A stretch of DNA of 64,000 nucleotides from NCBI GenBank assembly GCA_032622095.1, contig CP136067.1:177728556-177792555 (forward strand). The letters run 5' to 3'. The DNA comes from Siphonodentalium dalli. Lineage: Eukaryota; Mollusca; Scaphopoda; Gadilida; Siphonodentaliidae. Below, in pieces: positions 33,441 to 45,530 of the stretch. Both the position numbers and the translations under genes were made by a program. Under the pieces are notes generated by a model. It was not told the origin of the DNA and did not search any database. It worked only from the letters and a program-made list of their open reading frames with translations. Numbering within the stretch: position 1 is the first letter of the stretch; each line of letters starts with the position of its first letter.

Positions 33441-34740
33441 GTGTCGCGCGGCTGCGGACAAACCTTCTCCTGGTATTCGGCGTATGCTGCGGGATCAGAT
33501 CCAATCAAATACAAAATAACTGACTCGACAAACATTAAAACTGTGTCTGTGAAGTCATTGTTGTCTCACATCGATACAAATGCCCAACTAACCAAATACT
33601 TCGCGGACAAGCTTCTTCTGGCATTTAAGGATCAGCCCCAATGACTTGTTGCGGTAGCTGGCACTTCGGTGCATGGGAACATGGCGGCCCAAATCCAGAG
33701 ATACACAGCCACGAATAAGCGGACACATTAATTCCATTACATGCGCTGGAGAGTCACATTCCAACTGTCATTGACGTCCATTCTGTCGATACTGATGTCC
33801 TTGTGGATTGCTTCTCCATATTTCTGTGCGACAAACAACATCAACTAAATTGTGTTATGAAGTCTGAATGCCTGGTCAGTATTAATGCTATTCACCAAGC
33901 CTTAGGGGCTCACAAATATAAGTGTTTGCTTGGTCTTCACGCGATCTCTGGAACTGACTGGGGAGGCAAGTTTTGTAGCATAACATAGAGAAGGTGGATG
34001 AATTCGTTCATGGGCATCGATGATTCTGACATTATTGAGGGACTTAAGAATATAGGTACTTCTGCAGAAGTTGAGGATGCAACACGATATATGCCATTGA
34101 GAGTTTTTTTTTACCGCGTATATGAACCAAAGACAAAACAGAAATCTGTCAAAGACATCAGATGGGAACTTTTCAGGTTAAAAAACCTCCAAGGAGAGAA
34201 GTTGCCACCAACACCGGGTACTCTTCAACTCCTTATCTATCGGGCGAATTTCATCGCCATGGTTTGGAGAGCAGATATGAGAAACCTCATCCGGAACTTC
34301 CACCACGTTTAATTGGATCACGGCTGGGACTCTAAGGATGGCGAAAATTTCGCGTCGGCGACACGGTCAACTGAACTTCCTACTCCAAAGAGTGTCTTGG
34401 AACTTGTTATATGTGGCTGTAAAGGTCAATGTTCTCAAGTTCATCACTGTGTTTAATTGTCTGCACAACTCAATTCCAATTGTGCAAATGTCACGACTGT
34501 AGCAACATGCCTTATCTGAATTCCAGGAGCGAAGATATCGATGACGACAGTGACTTGGATGAATAGGCTGATTATGACTTATTGTGTAACTCATTCTGTT
34601 ACCCTGTGGTATCGTATGATAACCCTAATCGATGAATGTTCTCCGAATCAGTTAAATAAGCCTCCTGGCATGATCATTATATCAGCTAGTAATCACGAAA
34701 AAGAAAACTGCGATAAAAGTGTTAGTCACGCTTGACAATA
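33441..34740 (+). pseudogene. Decayed multicopy protein with 'DTDV' nuclease-like core and Cys-rich tail
   Basis: Successive + strand pieces give 'IKYKITDSTNIKTVSVKSL', 'VDTDVLVDCFSIF', 'HQALGAHKYKCLLGLHAIS', 'GTDWGGKFC', 'KSVKDIRWELFR', 'KLPPTPGTLQLLIYRANFI', then 'LELVICGCKGQCS' with further Cys. This order (YRITDSTNI, DTDV, HA-TGxDxxG, LPPT..L..H..RA, CxCxxxC) is that of an unnamed family seen in many copies in cnidarian, mollusc and arthropod genomes. I do not know its biochemical function; 'DTDV' and the GxD box suggest a metal-binding, PIN-like core. At least four stops break it. Confidence 0.55.
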
Positions 34741-34914
34741 TAGCATCATATAATTCCAAATTCGTAAAATTATACCGAATTTCATGTATTTTCTATCCAT
34801 AAATGCTCTCTAAATATATGAAGTTGTCATAAAAAATGGCGTTTATACTGTTTTGATATAACTAGTATTTAATTTCATCAGATTCCACTAAAAATCCACC
34901 ATGTTACTCTCGTA

Positions 34915-35652
34915 TATCCAATGAAATAATGCAAATTTTCTATTTTTAATCACTAAACGCTCTCTAAATAGAGATATCTAACCCCTAGAAGTCAAGAACA
35001 AACCTGTTTGGATTGTCTGAAGCCTAAATGAATAAAAAAAAAAAGCAGAGAAAACTCGAAAAAAAATATCACGACATCTATATCAAGCGAAATAAAGCAT
35101 AATATCAATTTTTTTAAATAAAAAAACGCTCTTTAAATATCAAAAGCGTCCAATTAAGGTAATATCCTTGGAAAAAATTGTAGACCAACTTTTGTGGAAA
35201 GCCTGACCCCGGAATAACTAGAAGCGCACAAACAGGTCAATTTTGGCACATGCACAAGTCGCACAAAACTACACGTGGGCCCTCACTATCTCAAATATCC
35301 AATGAAATAATGCAAATGTTCTATTTTTAATCACTAAACGCTCTCTAAATAGAGATATATAATCTCCAGAAGTCAAGAACAAACCAGTTTGGATTGTCTG
35401 AAGTCTAAAAGAATAAAAAACTAGAAAAAAATTATCACGACACCTATATCAAGTGAAATAAAGCATAATATAAATTTTTCAATCACAAAACGCTCTTTAA
35501 ATTTCAAAAGCACCCAATAAAGGTAATATCAATGGAAAAAATTGTAGACCAACTTTTTTGGAAAGCCTGACCCCGGAATAACTAGAAACTCACAAAAAAT
35601 CAATTTTGGCACACAAGTCGCACGAAACTACATGTACACGTGGACCCTCACT
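34915..35652. repeat. Tandem duplication, ~381-bp unit, two copies (third partial upstream)
   Basis: 'TATCCAATGAAATAATGCAAA'-type start at 34915 and 35296. Other shared words are 'GTTTGGATTGTCTGAAG', 'AAAAATTGTAGACCAACTTT' and 'AAGCCTGACCCCGGAATAAC'. Each unit carries 'ACGCTCTCTAAAT' and 'ACGCTCTTTAAAT' boxes. A weaker relative starts near 34795. Confidence 0.85.
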
Positions 35653-36396
35653 AATTGGTGGGTTGGTCTTGGCTGGATGCAGCTGCCTGAGGCTAAGTTG
35701 AACTGAAAAGAAATCAAATTTTATCTACTAGTTTTCTTAATATACTATAGGTTATGTTCTAGCGTCATCTGTATTTAGATATAATCTATATTGTTAGATA
35801 TTAAACAACTTCATCGCTGTCAGATTTTCCCGCTCTTTACATGCCAGACCGACAGTTCGTCAAATTTGTCAGAAAAAAACAAAACATGTCGAAATTTCGT
35901 TTTGGTTTCGGATTCATGGATGACTTTAAAGGAGTTCAAAATATTGCTTAAATGACATTAGGGGTAATTATACTATAATTATGTAAAATTATAATATACT
36001 TTAGCTAATTATTGTTTTTTCAACTTTCTTTGGTAATTTCAGTTAGAAAATTTCTGAAGTATGAAATTGAATGTATGCCAGGCCATTTGTATACAATGAA
36101 CCAGTATCACAATATATGAAGCATTTGATTATATCTCAGGGAATGTTGGAAATATAGCTCAGTTAAAAATGTCTGTTTATGCTTAAGTAGTTTATAAAGT
36201 CAGCTTTGAATGAGGTATTGGTGAGGTGAAATGGGGGCAAAAATAGATTGCATCCTTAATACCTTATACTCTAGCTCACATTGCCAATTAACCTGACTTC
36301 CAATTCCAGAAAATATTCACAAAAAGCAAATGTCTGCATATGTGTGTTCAACTGATGGAGGGTGATCACACGGAATGGTAGCTATCGGGAAGTCGG
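35653..36396. other. AT-rich non-coding
   Basis: No ORF or repeat supported. Confidence 0.4.
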
Positions 36397-36455
36397 TAGC
36401 CGAGAGGTAGCGTACTGGTCTCTCTTGTTAGCGGACCGGGGATCGCAACCTTGTC
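36397..36455 (+). repeat. tRNA-derived SINE head
   Basis: 'GGTAGCCGAGAGGTAGCG' (A box) and 'CCGGGGATCGCAACC' (B-box-like), about 40 bp apart. The body probably continues to about 36760. The element's 3' end was not identified. Confidence 0.5.
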
Positions 36456-37094
36456 ATGATGTACTGACAAGAATCAGAAGTCTGTCAGATACATGAAAAG
36501 TCTCATTCGAAATCACTTAATAAAGATCCGAAAGCAACATGCCGACTTCCCCATTACATTTCTCCGGGTATGTTGTCGTGTGTGCAATACACTATCCGGG
36601 CCCGTGTACACGCATCGGTGTACGCACGTTCAAGAACGCTACTAGAGTCACCACATGGTTATACAGTTACTCGGTCGTGGGGCACTGGACCAATGCAGTG
36701 CGTCTATAACTGGAAGGTTCCTGCACTGCAATATCTACAGATACAGAAACATTTTTGAAAAATGATGGTCCCTCTCCTCGTCGGGGAATAATAATCTATA
36801 ATATGCCTCAAAAATTAAATGTTTTCACTTTATTTCAATTATTAGTTTTGACTTCTGGTGATTGGCGTACTTTCGATCACTTCCATTTAATTTTCTCAAT
36901 CAAATATATCTTTTAAAAATATGGATGCGATGCCAAAAATGAGTTCAATCGTATTCAAATGTGTTTATGAAATGCCATGTAAATCTGAGTCGCAGTTGTC
37001 ACGTTTATGATAACCTTACTGACCTCAGGCACAAATAAGTGTGCTTAAGCGACAATTATTAAAAGTGAATTTGGCCTCCCATACAAGACCCAGT
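36456..37094. other. Possible SINE body then non-coding
   Basis: The short ORF at 36570-36758 is probably incidental. No gene is seen. Confidence 0.3.
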
Positions 37095-37545
37095 GGCCGG
37101 ATTCGTCATCTCAGGTTAAACCTGGTCTACATAAACCTCTAGGTTTAAACCACCGTGAGTCAGCAAAATCCGTTGTTTAAACCCGAGACCACAGGTCTAA
37201 GTGACGCATTCGTCATCTCTGGTTTAAACCTGGTCCAGCCAGACCAGTGGTTTAGCAGTAGTGTCTCTGTATCGTCGATATAATTAAACGTACTTTCATA
37301 ATGCGGACCGCCTCATGTTGTTGATTGCGAAAATCAATAATTACGACAGCGGTCATATTTTGATTGGAAATTTATAAGCGAGAAGCAGTCACACATATAA
37401 ATCGTATGGGTATAAGTTTTTGTCAATTTCAATATTGTTTTTACGTTTTATAAGCTTAAAACCGGCAACTAAACCATCTAATTCGGCGGTACAGCTAAAC
37501 CAGCTTTATCGAGGCTAAACTTGAGATGACGAATCCGTCTTTTCT
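37095..37545. mobile_element. MITE cluster with GGCCGGATTCGTCATCTC termini
   Basis: The terminal word occurs forward at 37095, with a variant at 37205, and reversed at 37523-37539 ('GAGATGACGAATCCGTC'). It is associated with repeated 'GGTTTAAACC' words. A further reversed terminus is at 39742-39759. The pattern fits two nested or tandem copies of a small DNA transposon. Target duplications could not be assigned. Confidence 0.6.
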
Positions 37546-37866
37546 TCATCGCGGTTTAGAATTGTCAAACAATCAGTCAAATGGTGGAGTTGTAAATAAT
37601 CTTGAGTGAGGGCGTGTCAAAGTGGCGACTGGTGTTATCATGTCACAGTTGATTCATTCGCACGCGAGCTTTACTCAGATATGGACATGTTCCCAAATAT
37701 ATGATTTTTACAACTATTTTGTGGGGTTTTTTGTTTGGCTTGTGGCAATCACAAATACTGGTGTTTTCTAAGAATTAATTTGAAGGGTCAACGTTTTAAT
37801 TTTGACACCGAAACGATGCTACTGCATAACCAGATATGCTATACACATAGTTTGCAATCCTCAACT

Positions 37867-38032
37867 TATATAGAGGATCTCACATGAGTTTCTATTTTAT
37901 ACGGAATTTATCAACCGAGTTCACTAAATTTGATTTGAGACGAGGTTTACCGAGGCTCAAATAGAATTTAGAGGACGAGGTTGATAAATTACGTATAAAA
38001 TAGGACGAGTGTGAGATACCTTTTATCACATG
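37867..38032. repeat. Long palindrome A of the AGAGGATCT family
   Basis: Arms include 'TTTATACGGAATTTATCAAC' and its near complement 'GTTGATAAATTACGTATAAA'. Outer ends are 'AGAGGATCTCACATGAGT' and 'GTGTGAGATACC'. The loop carries 'ACGAGGTTTACCGAGG'. Confidence 0.8.
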
Positions 38033-38775
38033 ATCAAATAAACCCGAAGCAACGCGAAATATTCATCGAAAACAACAATCATAAACTACAGCGATCGCAA
38101 GTGATTTGAAGAACGCCGTGACGTCATCGCACGCTCTGATATTAAACGTGTCTATTACCGATAATTATGAAACTGCTTTTATGGCCAAATTATGTGATAA
38201 AATGCTATACGAGTCAAATTTGATAACTTATTTTGATGTAGATCACGACACAAAGCTCTACTCTGGCTACCCACATAAATTCCCATAATATTCTACCAGT
38301 TCAAAACCTGGGATGGGAACCTTTTTGATTTTCTGCATGACTGGAAATTTATGACTGAAAAAAATCAACGCATGTAATATATTTCTTTATTACATGATCC
38401 TACCCTTATTCCATTCAATAAACCCATTCTATAAATTGTGATATTAAACGTTCGTTTAATAACAGGAAATAGTGCCAGGTGACCTTTGACTTCCGGTTTG
38501 TCGCCCTGTTAACATTCCGTACGCTACGTCTCAAAATAATATGGCTTCCAATATTTTTCCAACAACTATTACGAATGAAGAGTTTGAAAAGTTATGTCAT
38601 TAAATATACGCCAGTAAATGCGTTAAAAAGTCTGTATTTATCTGGGACTATTTCGTTACGCGGGCAAACAACGAATAGTTACGTGAAACGTCATCGCATG
38701 CCTTATAGAAGCCGACGTTAATTTCGCGTCACATTTGTCGATTTAAGTTTGTTTTGTCGATGTTTTGGATCATGT
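38033..38775. other. Spacer between palindromes A and B, with a possible decayed ORF
   Basis: From 38541 a + frame reads 'MASNIFPTTITNEEFEKLC', a stop, then 'IYASKCVKKSVFIWDYFV' to a stop near 38676. It is protein-like but unrecognised. 'ACATGATC' or its complement sits near 38030, 38390 and 38769. Confidence 0.3.
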
Positions 38776-38945
38776 AATAAATAGAATCTACAACTCGTCC
38801 CCAGTTTATAACGGAAATTACAAAACGAGTCCAGTAAATTAGGTCTGGACCTCGCCAAAGGCTCGGTCCAGACCTAATTTACTGGACTCGTTTTGTAAAT
38901 TCCGCTATAAACTGGGGACTCGTTGTAGATCCTCTATTTATTAAA
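38776..38945. repeat. Long palindrome B of the AGAGGATCT family
   Basis: Arms of about 75 bp are almost perfectly complementary: 'CCCCAGTTTATAACGG', 'AAAACGAGTCCAGTAAATTA', 'GGTCTGGACCTCG' and their complements. The loop is four bases or so. Ends are 'AGAATCTACAACTCGT' and 'ACTCGTTGTAGATCCTCT'. Confidence 0.9.
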
Positions 38946-40228
38946 AGCTGTCCCTCTGCATGGTTGCCAACTTCCAACAGTTCAGATGCCGCTTATGGTG
39001 TGCACTGATAAGCAAATTGCCTTTGCTTGACTGGCCTCTTGGTCCAGGATTGACTCGATTATGGAAATTTTATTCAGCGCCGGATTTTAATTAAATTTAA
39101 AACAAACAAATGGAAATTAAAATTTTAAATTGTGTTTCTTTTTAGATTCAACTCCTTGCTCTAACATAATTTTTTCATTTTAAAAAAATAATATTTTACT
39201 TATTTTTAAATCAAATTTTTTAAAACCTAACGCCGTTATACCACACGAATCACCACACCCCTAATTTAATTGAAATCGGTCCAGGGGTATTGGAGAACAG
39301 TTGCGAACAGACAAACGGATATACAGCTCCTATATCCTTTAATATATACAGATATACATGTAAATACACACAATTTTGTCCTTGCGGGTGAAGCATCTTG
39401 CAGAAATCTATCACAAACAAAGTGATGAACAGAGCGTGAAACTCGGGTTGAGAGACATGTCCTTTGTTAAATTGCTTTTCAACACAGAATGAGATCGGAT
39501 TAATAGTCCATTAGCGATACTTGTTTCTCAATGAATAAATCCATTGAGTGTGCACGCGGTCACGATAATTGATTACTTGTCAATAACCATTATATCGGCT
39601 TTGTAAGAGGGTAGTTTGACTGTATGCTCATATCACCGAATCGAGTTGTCAATTAGCTGGCAACTGAACGACAAAAACGCCCCCTTATACCCGGTTTGGC
39701 TGGACCGCCAATGTAGGTTTAAACTCGGGAGGTTTAAACCGGAGATGACGAATCCGGCCAATGGGTTTTGTTGTATTATTCCTTGCACCAGGCTAATCAT
39801 TGAAAGAAGACAAAACAAATTGGACAAACATTTAAAAATGGCGGCCTAGACCTGAACGTAACCATCAAATTTAGAGGGAGATGTTGAAATTCCTTCAATA
39901 TCACTTACTATCAGCCGCAATAATTTCCGTTCATATTCTGGCACCATGTGGTTTTATATGACGAAATGCCCGCAAAACACACCGTGCAAACTTGCCAGCG
40001 TATGAACGTAGTCTTAGTGTTAAATATTCTGCCAGGAACATATATTGAGTATTAAATTGAGCCTTGAAAAATAGTAATCTCCAGTCGCCTCCTCCTTAAT
40101 TGTATTCCTTCCGTTCCCGAACAAAACCTATACTGTTATGGCCAAAACAATTTTCATTCAAATTATATATAAAATTGTTCTCGTCTTTAAAGGTACTCAA
40201 TCCGATAAAACTCCTCTCAATTACTATT
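38946..40228. other. Non-coding with a solo MITE terminus at 39700-39759
   Basis: 'GGTTTAAACC' and 'GAGATGACGAATCCGGCC' (39742-39759) match the 37.1-kb cluster. Otherwise AT-rich without a supported gene. Confidence 0.4.
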
Positions 40229-40575
40229 TCAATGGCTTCGGGGGTCAAAAATATTTGATTCTAGTCGAGGAAGCCACCCATCAAAGCTCAGATTTTTTAG
40301 ATATCGATTTCAGAAATCTATTATTTTTCATTATCTGGAATACTTTCTGTCCCAGAACACAGTCAAAATTTCGTTATTATTACCACTTGATTTTAGAGTT
40401 ATCCATCCTTGTCTGTTGAATAGTGTGTTGGTGTACACACCTCGAGCATATTACGAAGTTGAAGGCAATTATTAGTACTCCTCTCGAGAAAATAACAAAT
40501 TTCAAAAATCAATATCTAATAACTCTGAGCTTTGTTTGAAGGGTTCCTCGACTCGAATGATGGCGTGATTGCCTC
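40229..40575. mobile_element. MITE with ~90-bp inverted arms
   Basis: The left arm contains 'AGTCGAGGAAGCCACCCATC' and 'AAAGCTCAGA'. The right arm read in reverse contains 'CGAGTCGAGGAACCC', 'CAAAGCTCAGAG' and 'TTAGATATTGAT'. A half copy is at about 41700-41830. Confidence 0.7.
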
Positions 40576-41053
40576 GTAGCGAGATAACGTAATGTGAAAC
40601 AGCTTCACACACTTATTGCAATATTGCCCAGTCATTGGAGCTGAAAGAAACATATTTCTCGGAAACAAAAACTCTCTTAGAAGGTTATAAATCACTTCCC
40701 CTATTCAAAACATTGAGATTCGATAATGTTCAAAAATATGTAGAATATGGCTGATTCAAGCAATATTATGCATAGACCTGAGGTTTATTGCACACCCAAT
40801 GGCTTATTTGTGCGAAATATAGCACAATACAGAAGAATTGAAATGTTCAATAAAAAAAATGTGTATTGTTCTTGAACAATACAAACCGATTACAACAACG
40901 TCACTGACGACTTCAACTTTAACAGAAAATGTCTTCGCAAAATTATTGGGTTATAGTCTACATTAAGCACATGTTTGTTCAATTAAATACAACAATATCG
41001 ACCTAAATGTTGGTATGTTACAAGCTGCAATCTAAAGAGTGTGCAATAAACAT
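40576..41053. other. Non-coding
   Basis: Nothing supported. Confidence 0.35.
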
Positions 41054-41203
41054 AGAACAACACAGTTGTGTGAACATGTTAACGTTATTGCACTCGTTTG
41101 TCTTGCCGCGAGGTAAAACTCGAACCTCCGGTTCTCGTTTTACCATCGCGTCACAACAAACTCATGCAATAACGTTAACCAGTTCACACACTTGTGTCGT
41201 TCT
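41054..41203. repeat. Long palindrome D, ~65-bp arms
   Basis: Left arm words 'AGAACAACACAGTTGTGTG', 'GTTAACGTTATTGCA' and 'GAGGTAAAAC' pair with 'TTTTACCATCGCG', 'TGCAATAACGTTAAC' and 'CACACTTGTGTCGTTCT'. The loop is about 18 bases. Confidence 0.85.
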
Positions 41204-42120
41204 ATCTATACATTATCCAGGATATATGCAGTAAATACCAATTTGAAATCAACAACTAAAATGAACAATATAATGCTGTGTAATAAAATGTTTAAAACTT
41301 AACTAATGTGCAAAAACAAATTATAATTGTTGTTATTAAAATGACAAAGTTTTGACTGGATTGGCACGTTATATTTTCCTCACCTTAAATCAAGCTTGAA
41401 ACCCAGTCGGGGTTCGTATCTACTCATTAAGCCCCAGGTGTGAGGCAATCAAACATGATTTAAAGTTCACAAAATGGTGCTATGCAAAATCAGGAATTGT
41501 GATCGGGGGAAAAGGAACCATCAATTACCACAGAAAAGAGTCGCCGACTTCATAAAACTTATCTGTACTCATCTATGTAAAGGTGAAATGTTTTTAGATA
41601 ATGGATAGTTTAAATCTTCCATACGCGACGTCAAGTCACTGTGGGTTCGCGCCACCATAATACTAAAAGATGCATAATCCGAATTAACGCTCCCAAATTA
41701 CCATTTCTTTGGCTTCGGGGCAAACAATTTTTTATTCGAGTCGAAGAACCCACCCATCATCTATCAAAGCTCAGAGTGATTTGATATCGATTTTTAAAAT
41801 GTGTTATTTCTCGAGATGTGCACTTATTTGTGGCCTGGAAAAAAAGTCTTCAAACCGACGGTATCAGACAAAATTGTGGATGAAGATGGATAACTCTAAT
41901 GCCAAGTGGTAATACGGCAAAATTTCGTGATACTCAAGTGATAATACGGTCATATTTCGTTTGAACACGTTTTTGGAAATCGTATATCATAGTTGACAGG
42001 CTAATTTTGATTTTTATGACGAATGTTATTCAACCAAATTCTTATGAATATTTGCTAACCGATACAGTACCATAAGAGCTGAATCATGATAACTTTGCAA
42101 ATCACGAAGTGATGACAACC
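41204..42120. other. Non-coding with a half copy of the 40.2-kb MITE
   Basis: 41700-41830 carries 'GGCTTCGGGGCAAAC', 'CGAGTCGAAGAACCCACCC' and 'CAAAGCTCAGAGTGATT'. No gene is seen. Confidence 0.5.
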
Positions 42121-42240
42121 TGACAAACTCGCATACGTATCAAGCGATTTAGTGAAATGTTAATATCATAAAGCACAATCTGACAAACTTGCATGCGGAT
42201 CTAGCGATTTAGTGAAATGATAACAGCACAAAGCACAATC
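42121..42240. repeat. 60-bp tandem duplication
   Basis: Two units of exactly 60 bp starting 'TGACAAACT' at 42121 and 42181, differing at nine or so positions. Confidence 0.9.
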
Positions 42241-42590
42241 TCGCAAATGTTTTATGATATCTACTGTCACGGCTCACGGGTGTTTTATCTACCCGAATTG
42301 ATTTACCAATCGCTCAAGTATGTTTAATCACAGTCGATCGCTGAAACATTTGTGATGTTATTCTGGGTATTAATTAATGCTTGTGTCATATAAATGTATC
42401 GATTTGCTCTTCTGGAGCTGATTGAAAAGTTGACACCGACGACTGGAGCAATCAGATGCTGCGATAGTTATATGGTCAGAGGAAAGTGCTCAATCGGAGC
42501 ATTCATCACGAACTACAATTAGAATATCTAGTTATAAACGCTTTAACAGCAATAGTTCCTTGGTCACATCGCTGTTTATACTGTGCAGTT

Positions 42591-42702
42591 ATGGGTCGTG
42601 AACGGGTAGCCTTTGATTGTGACGAGAGAATAAGACGAGTGCCGGTCGTTCACAGAAGATCTTGTGTTGTCAGAGTTATTCTCGGACTAGTTTTCGGAAT
42701 CG
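42591..42702 (+). CDS. Candidate first coding exon (signal/anchor segment), low support
   Basis: From the ATG at 42591 an open frame ends at a consensus donor 'GGAATCG|GTGAGC'. It encodes a basic/acidic stretch and then a hydrophobic segment, 'CVVRVILGLVFGIG'. The exon ends in phase 1, which matches the first lectin exon at 49299. Against it: the 6.6-kb distance, an unusually long charged N-terminus, and the lectin exon would then start with Gly instead of the expected first Cys. An undetected exon may lie between. Confidence 0.2.
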
Positions 42703-42942
42703 GTGAGCTATCGAATGTATCCCCGACAGGCCACGCTCCTAATCGTGCCCTAATATATTTATTTTAATTGGTAGTATTGTCCACGGTCACATTTGATATC
42801 AAATTAGTCAATCTTTCCTGCGTTAATTTTCAGCTTAATGGTTTAGATACAAATGCCGTTGAAATGGCACAGGCGTCGCGAAGGTTCACAAATAGTGTCA
42901 ATTAGTCTTTTATTGAAAACGAGTGCAAAATATCATAACATA

Positions 42943-42995
42943 ACGCTCTTTATTACCTGCTGATTTTGGGAAACGAAAGCACCGACGCTCTTTAT
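42943..42995 (+). repeat. Isolated 42-bp pair of ACGCTCTTTAT boxes
   Basis: Boxes start at 42943 and 42985. The sequence between and around them does not match TTAA MITE families 1 or 2. Confidence 0.7.
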
Positions 42996-43151
42996 CAGCG
43001 ACGATCATTACATTTTTGCAAGCCTGGCATAAATTAAAAATGTGGTTACGGATGTGAGGTGTTCAGAAGGGAATAGCAAATACTCACTACAAAATTAGTT
43101 ATTTTCATTAATTTGATATTAAAATATGCACACAAAAACAGCGTTAGTTGG

Positions 43152-43320
43152 TATATAGAGGATCTCCAACGAGTTATGTTGGGATATAATATTTTATGAA
43201 ACGAGTTTGATAAAAAATGATTCACAACGAGTAGTAGACGAGTTGTGAATCAAATACATCAAATGAGTTTCATAAAATCTTATATCCCAACATAACAAGT
43301 TGAAGATCTTGTGTATCACA
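43152..43320. repeat. Long palindrome C of the AGAGGATCT family
   Basis: 'AGAGGATCTCCAACGAGTT', 'ATGTTGGGATATAA', 'TTTTATGAAACGAGTTTGAT' and 'GATTCACAACGAGT' pair with the right half. Outer ends resemble those of palindromes A and B; the arm interiors differ. Confidence 0.85.
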
Positions 43321-44856
43321 TAAAAAACTAGAGCTTTATGCCTTTTTAACAAATCAAAATCTTTAAAAGAAGCTGAAAAATGCGTGTAAAATGGATACGT
43401 GCACGGGGCTGGCTGAGACGCTTCACAACCGTCTTGCGACGTAAAATTTAGTCCCGTATTTGCCTCTGTTTTTTTGTGGCTATTTGTTTTTGTAGCCGTT
43501 TTCGTTAGTGCAAAGAAGTTGGACAATAATTGAACTGTAATGAACAAAGCAATCGTTTTTGCAATGTCCGGTGTTGGTGTCAAGCGCGGCTTTTCGAAAT
43601 AGTATTATTGTTGGCGTGATGCCAAGTATCACGGGAAGCACACGGCTATTTGGCACTAGTGAGATATAAGGAAATATGTAATGGCTTTTTAATGATATAA
43701 TGGGGGTTTCATGTGATACAAATTAATTACATACTGATTATTGTTGCCGGCGGAATAAATGCCGTATGTTTATTACAAAATAACTCATCCCAAATAAAGT
43801 AGTAACTATTGACCTGCGTGCATTATTATTCAACGTTATTTTCTCAATAAAAATAAAATCAGTACATGCAACTGATGGATTTAATTAACGCAGGTCGATA
43901 ATTGTAAGTAAACGACACATCTATATACGGATTATTTATCAATTAAAGACATAATTTCAAGTAAAATTACATTTTCTCAGAAAAGTCCCATTTTTTGGCT
44001 GCCAGTGACGCTACTAAGCGTACGTATATTTAGTATTTGTTATACGGCATACACAAGACGAGTGTTGTCTTACGTCTGTGTGGAAACACGAACGCATCTA
44101 TTACATTCTGTCGCACAAGTATTTCTTGTACATGTATGTGTTTATCGATGTACTGTCCCTAGAGCGTGGTTAGGCGATATAGTATGGTACGTTCATACAC
44201 TGGAAAGTTTGCACGGCAACTGTTTTTATAAATATAAAATATGAAATGCATATGTACCAAAGCTAACGACATGAGCAGGAAAATTGCGGTAGTTCGACAT
44301 GTAACGGTGCTACTAACACATTGCCTTAAAGTACATGTATGATTGATTCTAGTGAGATAATTGCATGCTACATACAGGGAAATTTCGATATAATCGCTAC
44401 TAATGGAACTACATAGCGTTTACTTATCATGTAGCTATCTGTGGTACAGATGCATTTTATAAGCATTTTTGCATTCGATTCCTGACGCATTATAGCTTTC
44501 TATACCTAAATGCATGCAAAAGAATACCTGGCAATTTTACGAGTGTGGACGTACCCTTGTGAACGTACGTTTCTCCAATTGAATGTTTTTAAAGATACCA
44601 TGTCAGATTTGATACTACATGTATAAATGAATGCACACAATACTAAGGTCGGTCCATATTGTTGCATGGTAGGCTGCATTTGTGTAGGAAATTGGTATCA
44701 AACTTGGTGTGAAATAGGACCCTCCAAGTACCTTGGGATCAAATGTGGTCCCTGGAACTGATGTTGTATGTAAACTTGCCTGACTTAACTTTATCACAAC
44801 ATGACTGTGTTCTAGACTTGCAACATGTGATTCAATTGCATTGGAACGTTTTTCAT
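43321..44856. other. No recognised gene
   Basis: The minus ORF 43194-43583 starts 'MTPTPDIAKTIALFITVQL' but runs into palindrome C and is unrecognised. A small inverted pair 'ATTGACCTGCGT/ACGCAGGTCGAT' lies at about 43808 and 43890. Confidence 0.3.
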
Positions 44857-45277
44857 TTAAACGGACATGTCTCATTCGAACCTCCAATTTTGTTCTATGT
44901 AATTTGGAGCAACGGATACGATAGGTCGATAAATACATAAACTTCATATGCTCTGAATAACACTTGCCAAAGTCACAGCCATTTTTCAACTTTTCGCCAG
45001 AAGTCAGACAAACGCTCTTTATTGCTACCATATCAGGAATAGACTACCACGGAACGTTCTTTTCTGTTCCATGTCGTGCAAATGGCGGTTTTGTGTTTGC
45101 GACCCAAACAACGTATTCACAGTTGTATTTTTCATTACTTCAATGCGTATTTTTGGGCTACATAATGTTCGTAGAAAGGTAGTTCAGATATAAATCGACC
45201 TATTTCGATACTGAGAAAAATTCAAAAGCGAATAATATTATGTGTATTTTGGAGCGCAAACCGCAATGTGGCTTTAA
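44857..45277 (+). mobile_element. TTAA-flanked MITE, family 2, copy 2
   Basis: Starts 'TTAAACGGACATGTC' and ends 'CGCAATGTGGCTTTAA'. It is co-linear with 49516-49946. Box pair at 45012 and 45054 (42 bp). Confidence 0.85.
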
Positions 45278-45530
45278 ATTCGCTCTGAAATCACACATCA
45301 TGGACGGCCATCGATGGCCACGGCTCACGCTGAGTTCCGATGTCATTTTGTTGACAACATGGTACCAACTAAAATATGTTATATATAGCAGATATGGCAC
45401 AGTAGCATGTTATATATACGTCTCCGAAACATGCCGAGCGTTGCTCTTCGAACATGGCTGGGACTATACAACACTGTGGCATATCTGCTATATATATATA
45501 TACATATCTATTATATATTTTGGAAGATCT
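45278..45530. repeat. Short inverted repeat around 45381-45495
   Basis: 'TATATATAGCAGATATGGCA' near 45381 pairs, with one mismatch, with a complement near 45473. The perfect palindrome 'GGCCATCGATGGCC' lies near 45306. No coding content is supported. Confidence 0.5.
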
